DNA of 64,000 nucleotides from Chloroflexus aurantiacus J-10-fl (GTDB lineage: Bacteria > Chloroflexota > Chloroflexia > Chloroflexales > Chloroflexaceae). The stretch's first letter is position 1, and the number at the start of each line of letters is the position of its first letter. The DNA lies in assembly GCF_000018865.1 (NCBI RefSeq), contig NC_010175.1, positions 3,038,001 through 3,102,000 of the forward strand, written 5' to 3'. The notes under the pieces are model-generated. The model worked only from the letters and a program-made list of their open reading frames with translations. It was not told the DNA's origin and did no database searches. Positions 53,337 through 62,876 of the stretch are shown here, in pieces. A program made the translations under genes and the position numbers.

Positions 53337-54955
53337 CCGAATATATTCTGACCGCTATCGATACCACCCAAATCCAGGGGTATATCTTTGGCAGCAACAG
53401 GCTGCAAGAGAATATCGGCGGTTCTGAGCTGGTCGAACGGGCAACGCATCAATGGGTGTACGAGGCGCTCCCTGCTGCTCACAACGTGGTGGATGTGGCT
53501 ACAGGCAAACTTGATAATAACCGTACCATCGACACCCTGGACGCAGAGGTTATCTACGCTGGTGGTGGCAATACGGTGATCCTGTTCAAGACCATGGATC
53601 TGGCACGCGCATTTACTAGTCGATGGACGCGGCGGGTTCTGCGCGAAGCCCCTGGTCTGGAAGTTGTAGTGGCGCACCGTCGTTTTGATTGGACGAAGGA
53701 AGCCCTATCACAGGTTGTCAGTACGACGTTAGGTGTTGATCTGGCGCGCAAAAAACATCATCGGACTCCCTCAATGCCACTGCTGGGGCTGGGTGTGACG
53801 GTGCCTTGCGCTTCGACCGGACTGGTCGCATCCCGAATCGTTGAAAAAAAGCCGGTATCGCTGGAAATCAGGGCAAAAAGTGATGCAAAGGTCCAAAATC
53901 AGAGTGTGGAACGCCTGAAAGCCAGATTGCCGCAGATAGAGCAGGGAAACTGGGAAATTCCGCGCGATTTTGATGATTTAGGTCGAGTTAAGGGTGAAGA
54001 AAGTTATATTGCGGTTGTTCATGCTGATGGTAATGGGATTGGGCGGCGGGTGGAAGCCATTGCCCGTCGCTACGGCACCCCTCAGCAGAACCGGGCGTAT
54101 ATTGAAGCAATCCGCAACTTCTCGCACAGTCTTGAGCACGCTGCTACTCAGGCTCTGAATAGCGTCGTTGACCTGATGGCAGCAGCCTTTATTGCCGACG
54201 ATGAACTTGCCAACCGTCATCGCCAGAAATTTCCTATTCGTCCCATCGTGTTTGGTGGTGATGATGTGACGTTTGTCTGCCACGGCAGTTACGGTCTATC
54301 ACTGGCAGTGCGTTATCTGGAAGCATTTGAGGCTGCAACGAAAAATGAACCGGCTTTCGAGGGTAAACCAGCGTATGCATGTGCCGGCGTCGCCATTGTC
54401 AAGACGCACTATCCTTTTGCCCGTGCCTACCGTTTAAGTGAGCAGCTCTGCCGTTCCGCCAAACAGATGCTCAAACAGGCAGGGATCGATGGCTCGGCCC
54501 TGGACTGGCACATCGCAATGAGTGGTATTACCGGTTCGTTAGATGAGATTCGTCTGCGTGAATACACGATCAGGCGCGGCTCGCTCTCTATGCGTCCGGT
54601 ATTGCTTGACGATTCTAAACAAACCTGGCGTAGCTGGCCGGTCTTCAAAACGTTGCTGGACCAATTCATCGATGAACACGGCGAATGGTTTGACCGCCGC
54701 AATAAAGTGAAAAGCCTCCGCGAAGCCTTACGTGCAGGACCTGACAAAGTACGGGAATTTCTCCATACATATCAACTCGGGCAACTGCCCGTTTCCCATT
54801 CGCTCAATGTTTTGGGTTACGAACAAAGCGGTTGGGCAGGTGATCGTTGCGTGTACTTTGACGCCATTGAGATGATGGATTTTTTTGTAGACCTGCAAAA
54901 GATCGTTGCGGATTCTCTCGGGGAACAGGAGGAGGCCGCACATGCCGGCGTATAA
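53333..54955 (+). CDS. cas10: type III Cas10 subunit without HD domain, GGDD cyclase motif intact
   Basis: 540 residues, much shorter than the 750-900 of HD-containing Cas10. The N-terminus (MTEYILTAIDTTQIQGYIFGSNRLQENIGGSELVE) is the Cas10 palm entry. Two palm parts follow: VVHADGNGIG at about 226-235 and the catalytic GGDD at about 308-311 (IVFGGDDVTFVCHG). The last 130 residues are helical (domain D4-like). No HD nuclease motif is present. GGDD predicts synthesis of cyclic oligoadenylates from ATP when target RNA is bound. Those feed the CARF proteins encoded just upstream. The start overlaps the previous stop as ATGA. Confidence 0.92.
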   Translation: MTEYILTAIDTTQIQGYIFGSNRLQENIGGSELVERATHQWVYEALPAAHNVVDVATGKLDNNRTIDTLDAEVIYAGGGNTVILFKTMDLARAFTSRWTRRVLREAPGLEVVVAHRRFDWTKEALSQVVSTTLGVDLARKKHHRTPSMPLLGLGVTVPCASTGLVASRIVEKKPVSLEIRAKSDAKVQNQSVERLKARLPQIEQGNWEIPRDFDDLGRVKGEESYIAVVHADGNGIGRRVEAIARRYGTPQQNRAYIEAIRNFSHSLEHAATQALNSVVDLMAAAFIADDELANRHRQKFPIRPIVFGGDDVTFVCHGSYGLSLAVRYLEAFEAATKNEPAFEGKPAYACAGVAIVKTHYPFARAYRLSEQLCRSAKQMLKQAGIDGSALDWHIAMSGITGSLDEIRLREYTIRRGSLSMRPVLLDDSKQTWRSWPVFKTLLDQFIDEHGEWFDRRNKVKSLREALRAGPDKVREFLHTYQLGQLPVSHSLNVLGYEQSGWAGDRCVYFDAIEMMDFFVDLQKIVADSLGEQEEAAHAGV

Positions 54956-55604
54956 ACTTCAATTCGATCTGCGTTCTGCCGCTACCTTTGGGCGTGGTGA
55001 TGGTGTTGCCGGTCTGGTCGACGAAGAGGTAGAGCACGATGCTGATGGATTACCATTTTTGCGTGGCCGCACGTTGAAAGGCTTGCTGGCGGAAGAGTGT
55101 GCCAACATTCTGTACGCCCTTGGGGTACAGCAGCGTGCCGACCAATGGCGTCAGACGGCTTATCGTCTGTTTGGATGTCCAGGGAGCACTATCGCAGACA
55201 CCGGGATGCTTCGAGTTAGCGATGCGCGTCTGCCTGATGCGCTGCGGACTGCTATCAAGATGGCAGTACGCAATGGTGAGTTGTCGGCTGATGAGGTTCT
55301 GGAATCGCTGACGGCCATTCGTCGCCAGACCTCGATGAATGAGTACGGCGCTCCTGAACGAGGTAGCCTGCGCTCGCTGCGCGTTGTGTTGCCTGGTACG
55401 ATGTTTGAAGCGACCCTTGAGTTTGCGGCAGAGCCAGATGCGCAAACACTGGCACTGCTGGTAGCCTGCATTCTGGCGTGGCGACGTGCCGGCACTGGGC
55501 GTAATCGAGGGCGCGGTCGCCTGCAAGCACGGTTGATTGACAGCGACGGTGTAGACATTACTGAGCGGTACTTTCGCGTGTTTGCCGGGGAGGTGGGACA
55601 ATGA
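54942..55604 (+). CDS. RAMP (Cas7-like, Csm3/Cmr4 type) subunit
   Basis: 220 residues from ATG 54942, set by GGAGGAGG seven bases upstream; it overlaps the end of cas10 by 14 bases. Cas7 fold features are visible: DLRSAATFGRGDGVAGLVDEEVEHDADGLPFLRGRTLKGLLAEEC and the C-terminal glycine-rich GRNRGRGRLQARL loop. Asp27 (in GLVDEEV) aligns with the RNA-cutting Asp of Csm3, so it should cleave target RNA in the backbone of the complex. ATGA overlap with csx10 follows. Confidence 0.85.
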   Translation: MPAYKLQFDLRSAATFGRGDGVAGLVDEEVEHDADGLPFLRGRTLKGLLAEECANILYALGVQQRADQWRQTAYRLFGCPGSTIADTGMLRVSDARLPDALRTAIKMAVRNGELSADEVLESLTAIRRQTSMNEYGAPERGSLRSLRVVLPGTMFEATLEFAAEPDAQTLALLVACILAWRRAGTGRNRGRGRLQARLIDSDGVDITERYFRVFAGEVGQ

Positions 55605-57229
55605 ACATCATACCCTACCGTGTGACATTACTGGAACCGCTACTGGCGACACGCATTGCTGGCGATCCTAACAGTGGTGTCTCCTATCCGTATGTGCCCG
55701 GCAGTCTGGTGCGTGGTGCAGCAGTAGCTATGTATGCGCGGAACAAGGGCATCGTTGCCGTTGATGCGCGTGAAGAGGAAGCCCGACGCCTCTTCTTCGA
55801 TGGACGCACCCGCTACCTCAACGCCTATCCTGCCGATGCCAGCGGCAGAAGAACACTCCCAACACCTCGATCATTATTCCATGTCGAGGGTGAGGAGTCG
55901 CCTATCTATGACTTTGCGCTTGAGGTTATCGATGCCGTGAATGAGGAGACGGTACAGTTTGTCGGGGCGGCAAGGGACTCGCAACCTTTCTGTCGGATAG
56001 ACGATAGCAATATCTTCTTCATATCCCCGAAACGCCGCATCAATGTGCATACGCAGCGTGATCGTGTAAAAGGTCGTGCGACCGAAGTGAGTGGTGCCGT
56101 TTTTCAGTACGATGCGCTGGAAGAGGGGCAAACATTTGCCGGTTGGGTTCTGGTTGATAAAGATGACGACGTTGAACTGCTGTCCTCACTGCTCCGACAC
56201 ATCTATCGTCTTGGTGGATCGAGTAACAGCGGCTATGGACGGGTTACCGTTGCAGTGGATGCACCACAGAATATTCAGGTGTGGCGAGAGATACCCAAAC
56301 AGATCGTCCCAATCGATGCCGGCGAGACGTTCGTTGTCACCCTGTTAAGCGACACTCTGGTACGCGATCCGAATACCGGTCAATATACCTGGGATCTGCG
56401 ACCGGCACTGCAACAATTGCTCAGCGTCGAAATTGAGCACATTCACCCGATTGCCGGCGAGGAAGAGCAGCGCAGCGTCTGGCGACTGGATGAAGTGGGT
56501 GGGTTCAATCGCGCTTGGGGCTTACCGTTACCACAAGCACAGGCAATTGCCGGGGGCAGCGTCTTTGTCTTTCGCGCCAGATCACCCATCCCGGCCCAAA
56601 CTATTGCCGGTGCTGAATGGGATGGTATTGGCGAGCGACGGGCTGAGGGTTTTGGTCGTCTCGCATTCAACTGGCAGACTGAGACGGAGCTGATCAGAGT
56701 GGATCCTCCGGTGGTGAGTCTGATTGATCAACTAGTGCCGAACCTTGATGGCCCGGCACGCAATATTGCACAGCAGATGGCTATGCGTATGTTGCGTCGA
56801 GAGCTGGATGCTAAACTTCGCAAGGCAATCAACGATATTCGCCCCAAACATCTATCCATTTCTAATACTCAGCTATCAAGATTGCGGATTATCGCCCGCG
56901 AAGCGTTACCCAACGGCGATCTCGCACGGTTGCAGAAATATCTGGACGAGAACATTAAAACACGGCGTTCGGTCAGAGATCAGTTTGACCGAACACGTCT
57001 CGGTTCGGAGGAACGGCTGTCGCAATGGCTGGAAGAGCGTCTGAGTCAGCCAGAGACCGTCTGGGACAAGATCGGTGCTCAGACTCTATCCAAACGCATC
57101 GGTGCCAATGTGCTGGTTAGTACCAGGGACGATACAGAGTTGGCCCGTGAGTACACGATCCGCCTGATCGACGGTGTTCTCGCCAGACTGGCAAAAGAGC
57201 GCCGCAGGGAAGATGGAGGCCGTCAATGA
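55601..57229 (+). CDS. csx10: Csx10 (Cas5-like RAMP of type III-D) with long helical C-terminus
   Basis: 542 residues. The N-terminal RAMP part reads MNIIPYRVTLLEPLLATRIAGDPNSGVSYPYVPGSLVRGAAVAMY, typical of Csx10, the Cas5-like subunit that caps the crRNA 5' end in type III-D. A second glycine-rich region (GGSSNSGYGRVTV) closes a RAMP fold. From about residue 365 the protein is predicted all-helical (NIAQQMAMRMLRRELDAKLRKAIND and so on to the end), which is a good size for a fused Cas11-like small subunit. No separate small-subunit gene exists here. Coupled by ATGA overlaps on both sides. Confidence 0.87.
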   Translation: MNIIPYRVTLLEPLLATRIAGDPNSGVSYPYVPGSLVRGAAVAMYARNKGIVAVDAREEEARRLFFDGRTRYLNAYPADASGRRTLPTPRSLFHVEGEESPIYDFALEVIDAVNEETVQFVGAARDSQPFCRIDDSNIFFISPKRRINVHTQRDRVKGRATEVSGAVFQYDALEEGQTFAGWVLVDKDDDVELLSSLLRHIYRLGGSSNSGYGRVTVAVDAPQNIQVWREIPKQIVPIDAGETFVVTLLSDTLVRDPNTGQYTWDLRPALQQLLSVEIEHIHPIAGEEEQRSVWRLDEVGGFNRAWGLPLPQAQAIAGGSVFVFRARSPIPAQTIAGAEWDGIGERRAEGFGRLAFNWQTETELIRVDPPVVSLIDQLVPNLDGPARNIAQQMAMRMLRRELDAKLRKAINDIRPKHLSISNTQLSRLRIIAREALPNGDLARLQKYLDENIKTRRSVRDQFDRTRLGSEERLSQWLEERLSQPETVWDKIGAQTLSKRIGANVLVSTRDDTELAREYTIRLIDGVLARLAKERRREDGGRQ

Positions 57230-58701
57230 GTACGCATCCCCTGGCAACATCTCGCCAGATCAGCGAACGCTGGATCATCGAGGGTGATCTGGTGTTGCAG
57301 ACCCCAACCCACCTGGGCAATGGTGATACTGATGGCATTGTGGATATGCCACTGTTGCTGGACGAAGTGACCGGAAAAGCACTGCTACCGGGCACGTCGC
57401 TGGCGGGTGCGCTGCGCAACTATTTATATGAGCGCTGCCACGGTTTTGAGAAACAGGCATCGGACCCATGGATTGAAGCGCTTTTCGGTGGGCAGAAGGG
57501 CAACGACGATGGTGATCAGAGCGCATTGATTATCGATGATGCCCTGGGTGAGGCATCAAAGATCGAGCTGCGTGATGGGGTGCGCATTGATCCGATAACG
57601 CGCACTGCGAAAGTTGATTTCGATAATGGTGTTCCGCGTGGTTACAAGTACGATCTTCAGCTCCTGGAAGCCGGTACGACTTTCCCTATTCGGATGGAAC
57701 TGCTTCTCAGTCAGGGTAACAATCAGCAGCAGGTAAAACAAATGCTTGTCCTCGCTCTTCAGGGGCTTGAGGCAGGTGAGATAGCCATCGGGCTACGGAA
57801 GCGACGCGGTTTTGGCGTGTGTCGGGTTACGCAATGGCGTGTTACCCGTTACGATCTCACAAAGCCTGCCGGTTTGCTGGCCTGGTTAGCAGAAGATCAT
57901 CCTGACTGGAAATACGCCACCGGTAGTGAACGGCGATCTGGTCAGAGCATTGCCGGTCTCCTGAATGTGACTCTCGCGGATAGTAGCGACAAGCGTAGCT
58001 TTTGCCGGATTCGGGCACAGTTCGTCGTTGACGGTTCCATCCTGATCCGTGCCGGGTTCGATGAACAGGATCGTGGCCCGGATACCGTACACCTGCATAG
58101 CGCCCGGCCAGGTGGAACACGCAAGCCGGTTCTTTCAGGTACCAGCCTGGCGGGCGCGTTACGCCATCGTGCCGGGCGCATTCTGCGCACAATTGCCGAT
58201 GATAAGCAGGCCCAGACCATGATTGACAGTATCTTCGGCCCTGCCGAGATCACTGGCGACAAAAAACAAAAGGCTCGCTCCAGTCGCCTCGTTGTCAACG
58301 AAACGGTGATCGAGAACCCGGTGAATCTGGTACAGAACCGTATTCGCATTGACCGTTTTACCGGCAGCGTCCATGGAACGGGTTTATTCAATGAACAGCC
58401 GGTCTTTGGTAAGAACGACACCCTTGTCACCGTTGATCTGACGCTCCGCAACCCTGAAAATGCCGAAATCGGATTGTTGCTGTTACTGCTCAAAGATCTG
58501 TGGACCGGTGACTTACCGCTGGGAGGTGAAGCCGGCATCGGTCGCGGACGATTGAAGGGTGTAAGTGCAGAGATTGAAACACCGCAGCACAAAGGTAAGC
58601 CACTCACAATCAGCCTTGCAGACGGCAAACGTCTGATTCCGAGTGACCGTGATGCTCTTGAGCATTACGTTGCAGCCTTGCACGCGGAGGTAAAGCGATG
58701 A
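57226..58701 (+). CDS. double Cas7 (RAMP-RAMP) fusion, Cas7-2x type
   Basis: 491 residues with two Cas7-like repeats. Repeat 1 (about 15-215): LVLQTPTHLGNGDTDGIVDMPLLLDEVTGKALLPGTSLAGALR, with Asp40 in IVDMP at the Csm3 catalytic position, and a GLRKRRGFGVCRV glycine loop. Repeat 2 (about 255-460): GSILIRAGFDEQDRGPDTVHLHS...PVLSGTSLAGALRHR, then GGEAGIGRGRLKGV. In repeat 2 the Asp-x-Pro context is lost, so this half may hold RNA without cutting. Tandem Cas7 subunits are known from type III-Dv complexes. Stop overlaps csx19 start (ATGA). Confidence 0.86.
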   Translation: MSTHPLATSRQISERWIIEGDLVLQTPTHLGNGDTDGIVDMPLLLDEVTGKALLPGTSLAGALRNYLYERCHGFEKQASDPWIEALFGGQKGNDDGDQSALIIDDALGEASKIELRDGVRIDPITRTAKVDFDNGVPRGYKYDLQLLEAGTTFPIRMELLLSQGNNQQQVKQMLVLALQGLEAGEIAIGLRKRRGFGVCRVTQWRVTRYDLTKPAGLLAWLAEDHPDWKYATGSERRSGQSIAGLLNVTLADSSDKRSFCRIRAQFVVDGSILIRAGFDEQDRGPDTVHLHSARPGGTRKPVLSGTSLAGALRHRAGRILRTIADDKQAQTMIDSIFGPAEITGDKKQKARSSRLVVNETVIENPVNLVQNRIRIDRFTGSVHGTGLFNEQPVFGKNDTLVTVDLTLRNPENAEIGLLLLLLKDLWTGDLPLGGEAGIGRGRLKGVSAEIETPQHKGKPLTISLADGKRLIPSDRDALEHYVAALHAEVKR

Positions 58702-59258
58702 CGAAGATCTCCTACCAGCTTACCGGTGTTCCTGTGGACGATGAATTCAACACCGATCCGGCTGCCTGGATGGTGAAACATGCGCAGCAGTATAACCTGC
58801 GCTACCTGCTCGCCCATGCCGACGACGGCGTGATCTGGGGTCGTATCGATAATAGTGAGCTGCATACGTCGCATGGCATCGCTCCGGCATCTCCATCGCT
58901 ACATCCCTCAACCCTGCAACAGGCGCGCCTGTTCAGCCCGGCGGGAGAGCTGTTGCTCTGGCGCGACGATAATGGCTGGCGCGCCCGCCTGGTTGTCGAT
59001 GTTCCGGGTAACGATGATGACATCATTGACGAAGATCAGATTCTGTGGGGTGATACCGTGGACGCCACCTCGAACGGTTTCACGCTATTGCGTGAGGGGT
59101 CTCAGGGTATGCGTCACGCAGTTCCGATTGTTGTAACGCCCACACAGCTCAAGCACCACCAGCTACGCTTGCGCGTGCGTCACTACATCAGCGAAAACGA
59201 GGACGGCGAAGCCAGCATTACGCTGAGCCGTCTGGTTCAGCTTCTGCCGGAAGCATAA
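58698..59258 (+). CDS. csx19: Csx19 (TIGR03984 family CRISPR-associated protein)
   Basis: 186 residues. The conserved block YLLAHADDGVIWGRIDNSEL (about 36-55) and the C-terminal RHYISENEDGEASITLSRLV are hallmarks of this small type III-D-specific family. In the type III-Dv complex Csx19 is a structural subunit near Cas10. The mid-part (LRYLLAHADDGVIWG to TLLREGSQGMRHAVPI) is beta-rich. Start is fixed by the 4-base overlap with the previous gene. An AAGGAGATTCTT leader (10 bases) separates it from the following gene. Confidence 0.87.
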   Translation: MTKISYQLTGVPVDDEFNTDPAAWMVKHAQQYNLRYLLAHADDGVIWGRIDNSELHTSHGIAPASPSLHPSTLQQARLFSPAGELLLWRDDNGWRARLVVDVPGNDDDIIDEDQILWGDTVDATSNGFTLLREGSQGMRHAVPIVVTPTQLKHHQLRLRVRHYISENEDGEASITLSRLVQLLPEA

Positions 59259-59268
59259 GGAGATTCTT

Positions 59269-61596
59269 ATGAACATTCCCAGGCACGTAAACCCAACCAA
59301 AGAGATTGCCAGAGCACCCTATAATTTTGTGCCGCTGCCGGAGAAGATCGTTACCATCGATCCGGATACGCTGCCGGACCAGGATCGTTACGATCCTGAA
59401 CGGCATAGCGGCACTATTGAGTGTGTGATTACCACCGCTTCGCCGATCTACGTGCGTGCACCGCTGACTCCTGAAGAGTTTGAGCGCCAGGAACGTGGCG
59501 AGGATGATCAGGCGCCCTGGCGTGAACGAGTGCGCAACAAGCCAGATTTCTTCTCCATCGACCCGGATAAAACCCCACGCATTCCGGGCAGCAGTCTGCG
59601 CGGAATGTTACGTCAGCTTGTAGAGATCATCAGCTACAGCAAAGTGCAGTGGGTCTCGGAGCAATTACTGGTTTACCGGGCGGTCGGCGATACCACCACT
59701 CATGGCAAAAAATACCGTGAACGCATCATGCGTGAAGATGAGCAGCGTCCCAATCGCAATAAAAAAATGGCCTGGCACTACACGCCGCTGGTCAGAGCCG
59801 GGTATATTAAGGAAGATCGCGGCGAGTTCTTCATCCGCCCTGCCCGAGAGATCGGTGGAACTACCTTTGCCCGTATTCGGAGCGACAGCATTCCTGCACA
59901 TCTCTCGCAGATTCCTGGTTGCAAGAACGCATCGAAGATCTATTTCCAGACTGGTCCATATGACTACCAGGATGTGCGTGGCGGCTTCCTGCGCATCAAA
60001 TACGCCAGAGTAATCCGGGCCTCGGCCAAGCCAGCCGATGGGCTGATCGAGGGTGCACTGGTGCGGAGCGGACCGATGGCTTCAAAACGCAGTGAGGCTG
60101 TCATCTATCCGCCAGACGATCAGGCTGAACTAATTCGCATCCCTGATGATCTGATTGCAGCGTACAGGGATCAAATCAGCCAGGAGCAGGAAAGCCTGTT
60201 GGGGAAAGGCGGCGTCTTGCGCGACGGCCAACCTGTATTCTATCTGATGGAAAACGGCCAACTCGTTTTCTTTGGTCACACCATGATGATGCGTCTGCCC
60301 TATCAGCATAAGCCAATCAATTTCGTGCCAAACGAGCTACGCCGCGAAGAAGATCTCGATCTTGCCGAAGCGATCTTCGGCTACAGCAAATCCCAGGGTG
60401 AAGGTAAAGCACGTGCCTACGCCAGCCGTATCTTTGTGTGCGATGCGTTGCTCGAGCCGGGTCAGTCCGATATCTGGCTGGCAGCCGAGCCGGTTGTACC
60501 CAAAATCCTGGGCAGTCCCAAGCCAACTACCTTCCAGCACTACCTGACTCAGCGCACACCCGATCCACAGGAACAGGAACGTGACCGCAATGGCAACCCC
60601 AAACTGGTAAGGGAGCGTAATGACTACACCGATCCAACGACAAGTGTTATTCGTGGTCACAAACTCTACTGGCATAAGGGTGAGATTACTGTCGCCGATG
60701 TCCAGGAGGCGCTGGACAAGTTGCATGATGAGCGTGGGCGTGAAAAAGAACACGATACACAACACACACAGATGCGTCCGGTTGCCGCCGGTGTGCGCTT
60801 CCGCTGGCGCATCCACTTCGAGAATCTCTCTATGGAAGAATTAGGTGCGTTGTTGTGGGCCTTGACTTTGCCCGGTGAAGCGGGAAGAGAGTACCGTCAC
60901 AGCATCGGTATGGGTAAACCCTACGGTATGGGCGCTATCAAGATTGATGTTAACCTTCTGCTTGAAAATCGAAAGCAACGTTATCAGCAACTCTTCGATG
61001 GTGAGAACTGGCAGGAAGGGAAGACAACAGCCACAGATCGTATTCCAGCGTTCGTTGATGCATTCGATCTCTTTATTCGCAGCCGGATTGGGGCAGTACA
61101 ACATAAGAGTCTGGTCGAGGTTGAGCGCATTCAAATGTTACTATGCCTGTTGGAATGGCCCGGCCCGGACAAAGCTCTGACACGCTATATGGAGATCGAG
61201 CGCCAGGACCCCAATATCAGACGGGGCAAGATCAATGAATATAAGGATCGTCCGGTTCTGCCCGACCCGCTGCATGTCGATCCCGCCGGTCGAACCCGTT
61301 CATCGCCTGCCAGGCGTCCATCGGCGGCAAAGGGAGCTGAGTTAAGCCGGCCTGCCTCTATTGATGAAGTGAGCGAAGGCATGTATCTGGAAGGCAAAGT
61401 CGTGCGCGTCGAACCAGGCCGGGTCGTGGTTGAGATCCTCGGTCATGAAGCATCAATCACTCGTGATCGTCTGAATCCGCCTGCGCGAGACCTTGCCAAC
61501 ATGGAGGCACGTTTTCCGGTCGGGAAGACCATTCGGGCCTGGGTTGTTGGCTTCAATAAACAGGGACGCCTGCAACTTACTATGAGGAAACAATAA
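59269..61596 (+). CDS. large RAMP (TIGR03986, Cas7-insertion type) with C-terminal S1 domain
   Basis: 775 residues. The N-terminus APYNFVPLPEKIV and the block FFSIDPDKTPRIPGSSLRGMLRQLVEI are signatures of TIGR03986 RAMPs of type III-D. Long insertions separate the RAMP strands, with a final IGMGKPYGMGAIKI glycine loop at about 546. Residues about 705-775 (GMYLEGKVVRVEPGRVVVEILGHEASITRDRL...IRAWVVGFNKQGRLQLTMRK) form an S1-type OB fold that would bind single-stranded RNA. AAGGAG seven bases upstream fixes the ATG. The ATPase remnant begins one base after its stop. Confidence 0.87.
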   Translation: MNIPRHVNPTKEIARAPYNFVPLPEKIVTIDPDTLPDQDRYDPERHSGTIECVITTASPIYVRAPLTPEEFERQERGEDDQAPWRERVRNKPDFFSIDPDKTPRIPGSSLRGMLRQLVEIISYSKVQWVSEQLLVYRAVGDTTTHGKKYRERIMREDEQRPNRNKKMAWHYTPLVRAGYIKEDRGEFFIRPAREIGGTTFARIRSDSIPAHLSQIPGCKNASKIYFQTGPYDYQDVRGGFLRIKYARVIRASAKPADGLIEGALVRSGPMASKRSEAVIYPPDDQAELIRIPDDLIAAYRDQISQEQESLLGKGGVLRDGQPVFYLMENGQLVFFGHTMMMRLPYQHKPINFVPNELRREEDLDLAEAIFGYSKSQGEGKARAYASRIFVCDALLEPGQSDIWLAAEPVVPKILGSPKPTTFQHYLTQRTPDPQEQERDRNGNPKLVRERNDYTDPTTSVIRGHKLYWHKGEITVADVQEALDKLHDERGREKEHDTQHTQMRPVAAGVRFRWRIHFENLSMEELGALLWALTLPGEAGREYRHSIGMGKPYGMGAIKIDVNLLLENRKQRYQQLFDGENWQEGKTTATDRIPAFVDAFDLFIRSRIGAVQHKSLVEVERIQMLLCLLEWPGPDKALTRYMEIERQDPNIRRGKINEYKDRPVLPDPLHVDPAGRTRSSPARRPSAAKGAELSRPASIDEVSEGMYLEGKVVRVEPGRVVVEILGHEASITRDRLNPPARDLANMEARFPVGKTIRAWVVGFNKQGRLQLTMRKQ

Positions 61597-61597
61597 G

Positions 61598-61741
61598 ATG
61601 ACCGTTACAGCTTTTCGCATACAGAACTTCATGGGTTTTGAAGATAGTGGATGGGTCGAATTGCGGCCAATTACGCTGCTATTTGGACGTAATTCGAGTG
61701 GGAAGAGTGCGCTGATTCGGGCACTACTGCTCTTGCATTAG
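61598..61741 (+). pseudogene. AAA ATPase gene truncated after 47 codons
   Basis: Reads MTVTAFRIQNFMGFEDSGW...LLFGRNSSGKSALIRALLLL: the start of an AAA/SMC-like ATPase with an intact Walker A (GRNSSGKS), of the kind often coded at the end of type III-D operons. The frame stops at TAG (61739-61741), which is the TA plus first base of the TAGAACTTATTTCAT repeat end. No continuation is found before 62000, so the gene was cut by the element or by recombination at it. Confidence 0.85.
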
Positions 61742-61890
61742 AACTTATTTCATAAAAACTATGCCGTCGTGCTACCAAACTGTAGCACAGGCGCATAAAC
61801 GCCTGCCAATCGCCAACGACAGCATATTCTGCGTCCAGTCTACCGGTATGGAAGTGAGGAGAGCTAACGACCATCTTCACTTCCATAGTT
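61739..61890. mobile_element. left end of a TA-GAACTTATTTCAT element, right end not found
   Basis: TAGAACTTATTTCATAAAAA (61739-61758) is identical over 20 bases to 62874-62893. The next 65 bases (to about 61822) match 18139-18203 in reverse complement. No convincing matching right end was found before 62000, so this is probably a damaged copy or one half of a rearrangement. The segment has no gene; bases 61891-62000 are not assigned. Confidence 0.6.
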
Positions 61891-61982
61891 TATTTGAGTA
61901 AACATTCATCAGTAAACCCATCTCTGGTAACAATCTGGAAATAGTCATCATATATCATACGTACTACCAGTCCCGTGCATAA

Positions 61983-62873
<891 letters not shown>

Positions 62874-62876
<3 letters not shown>

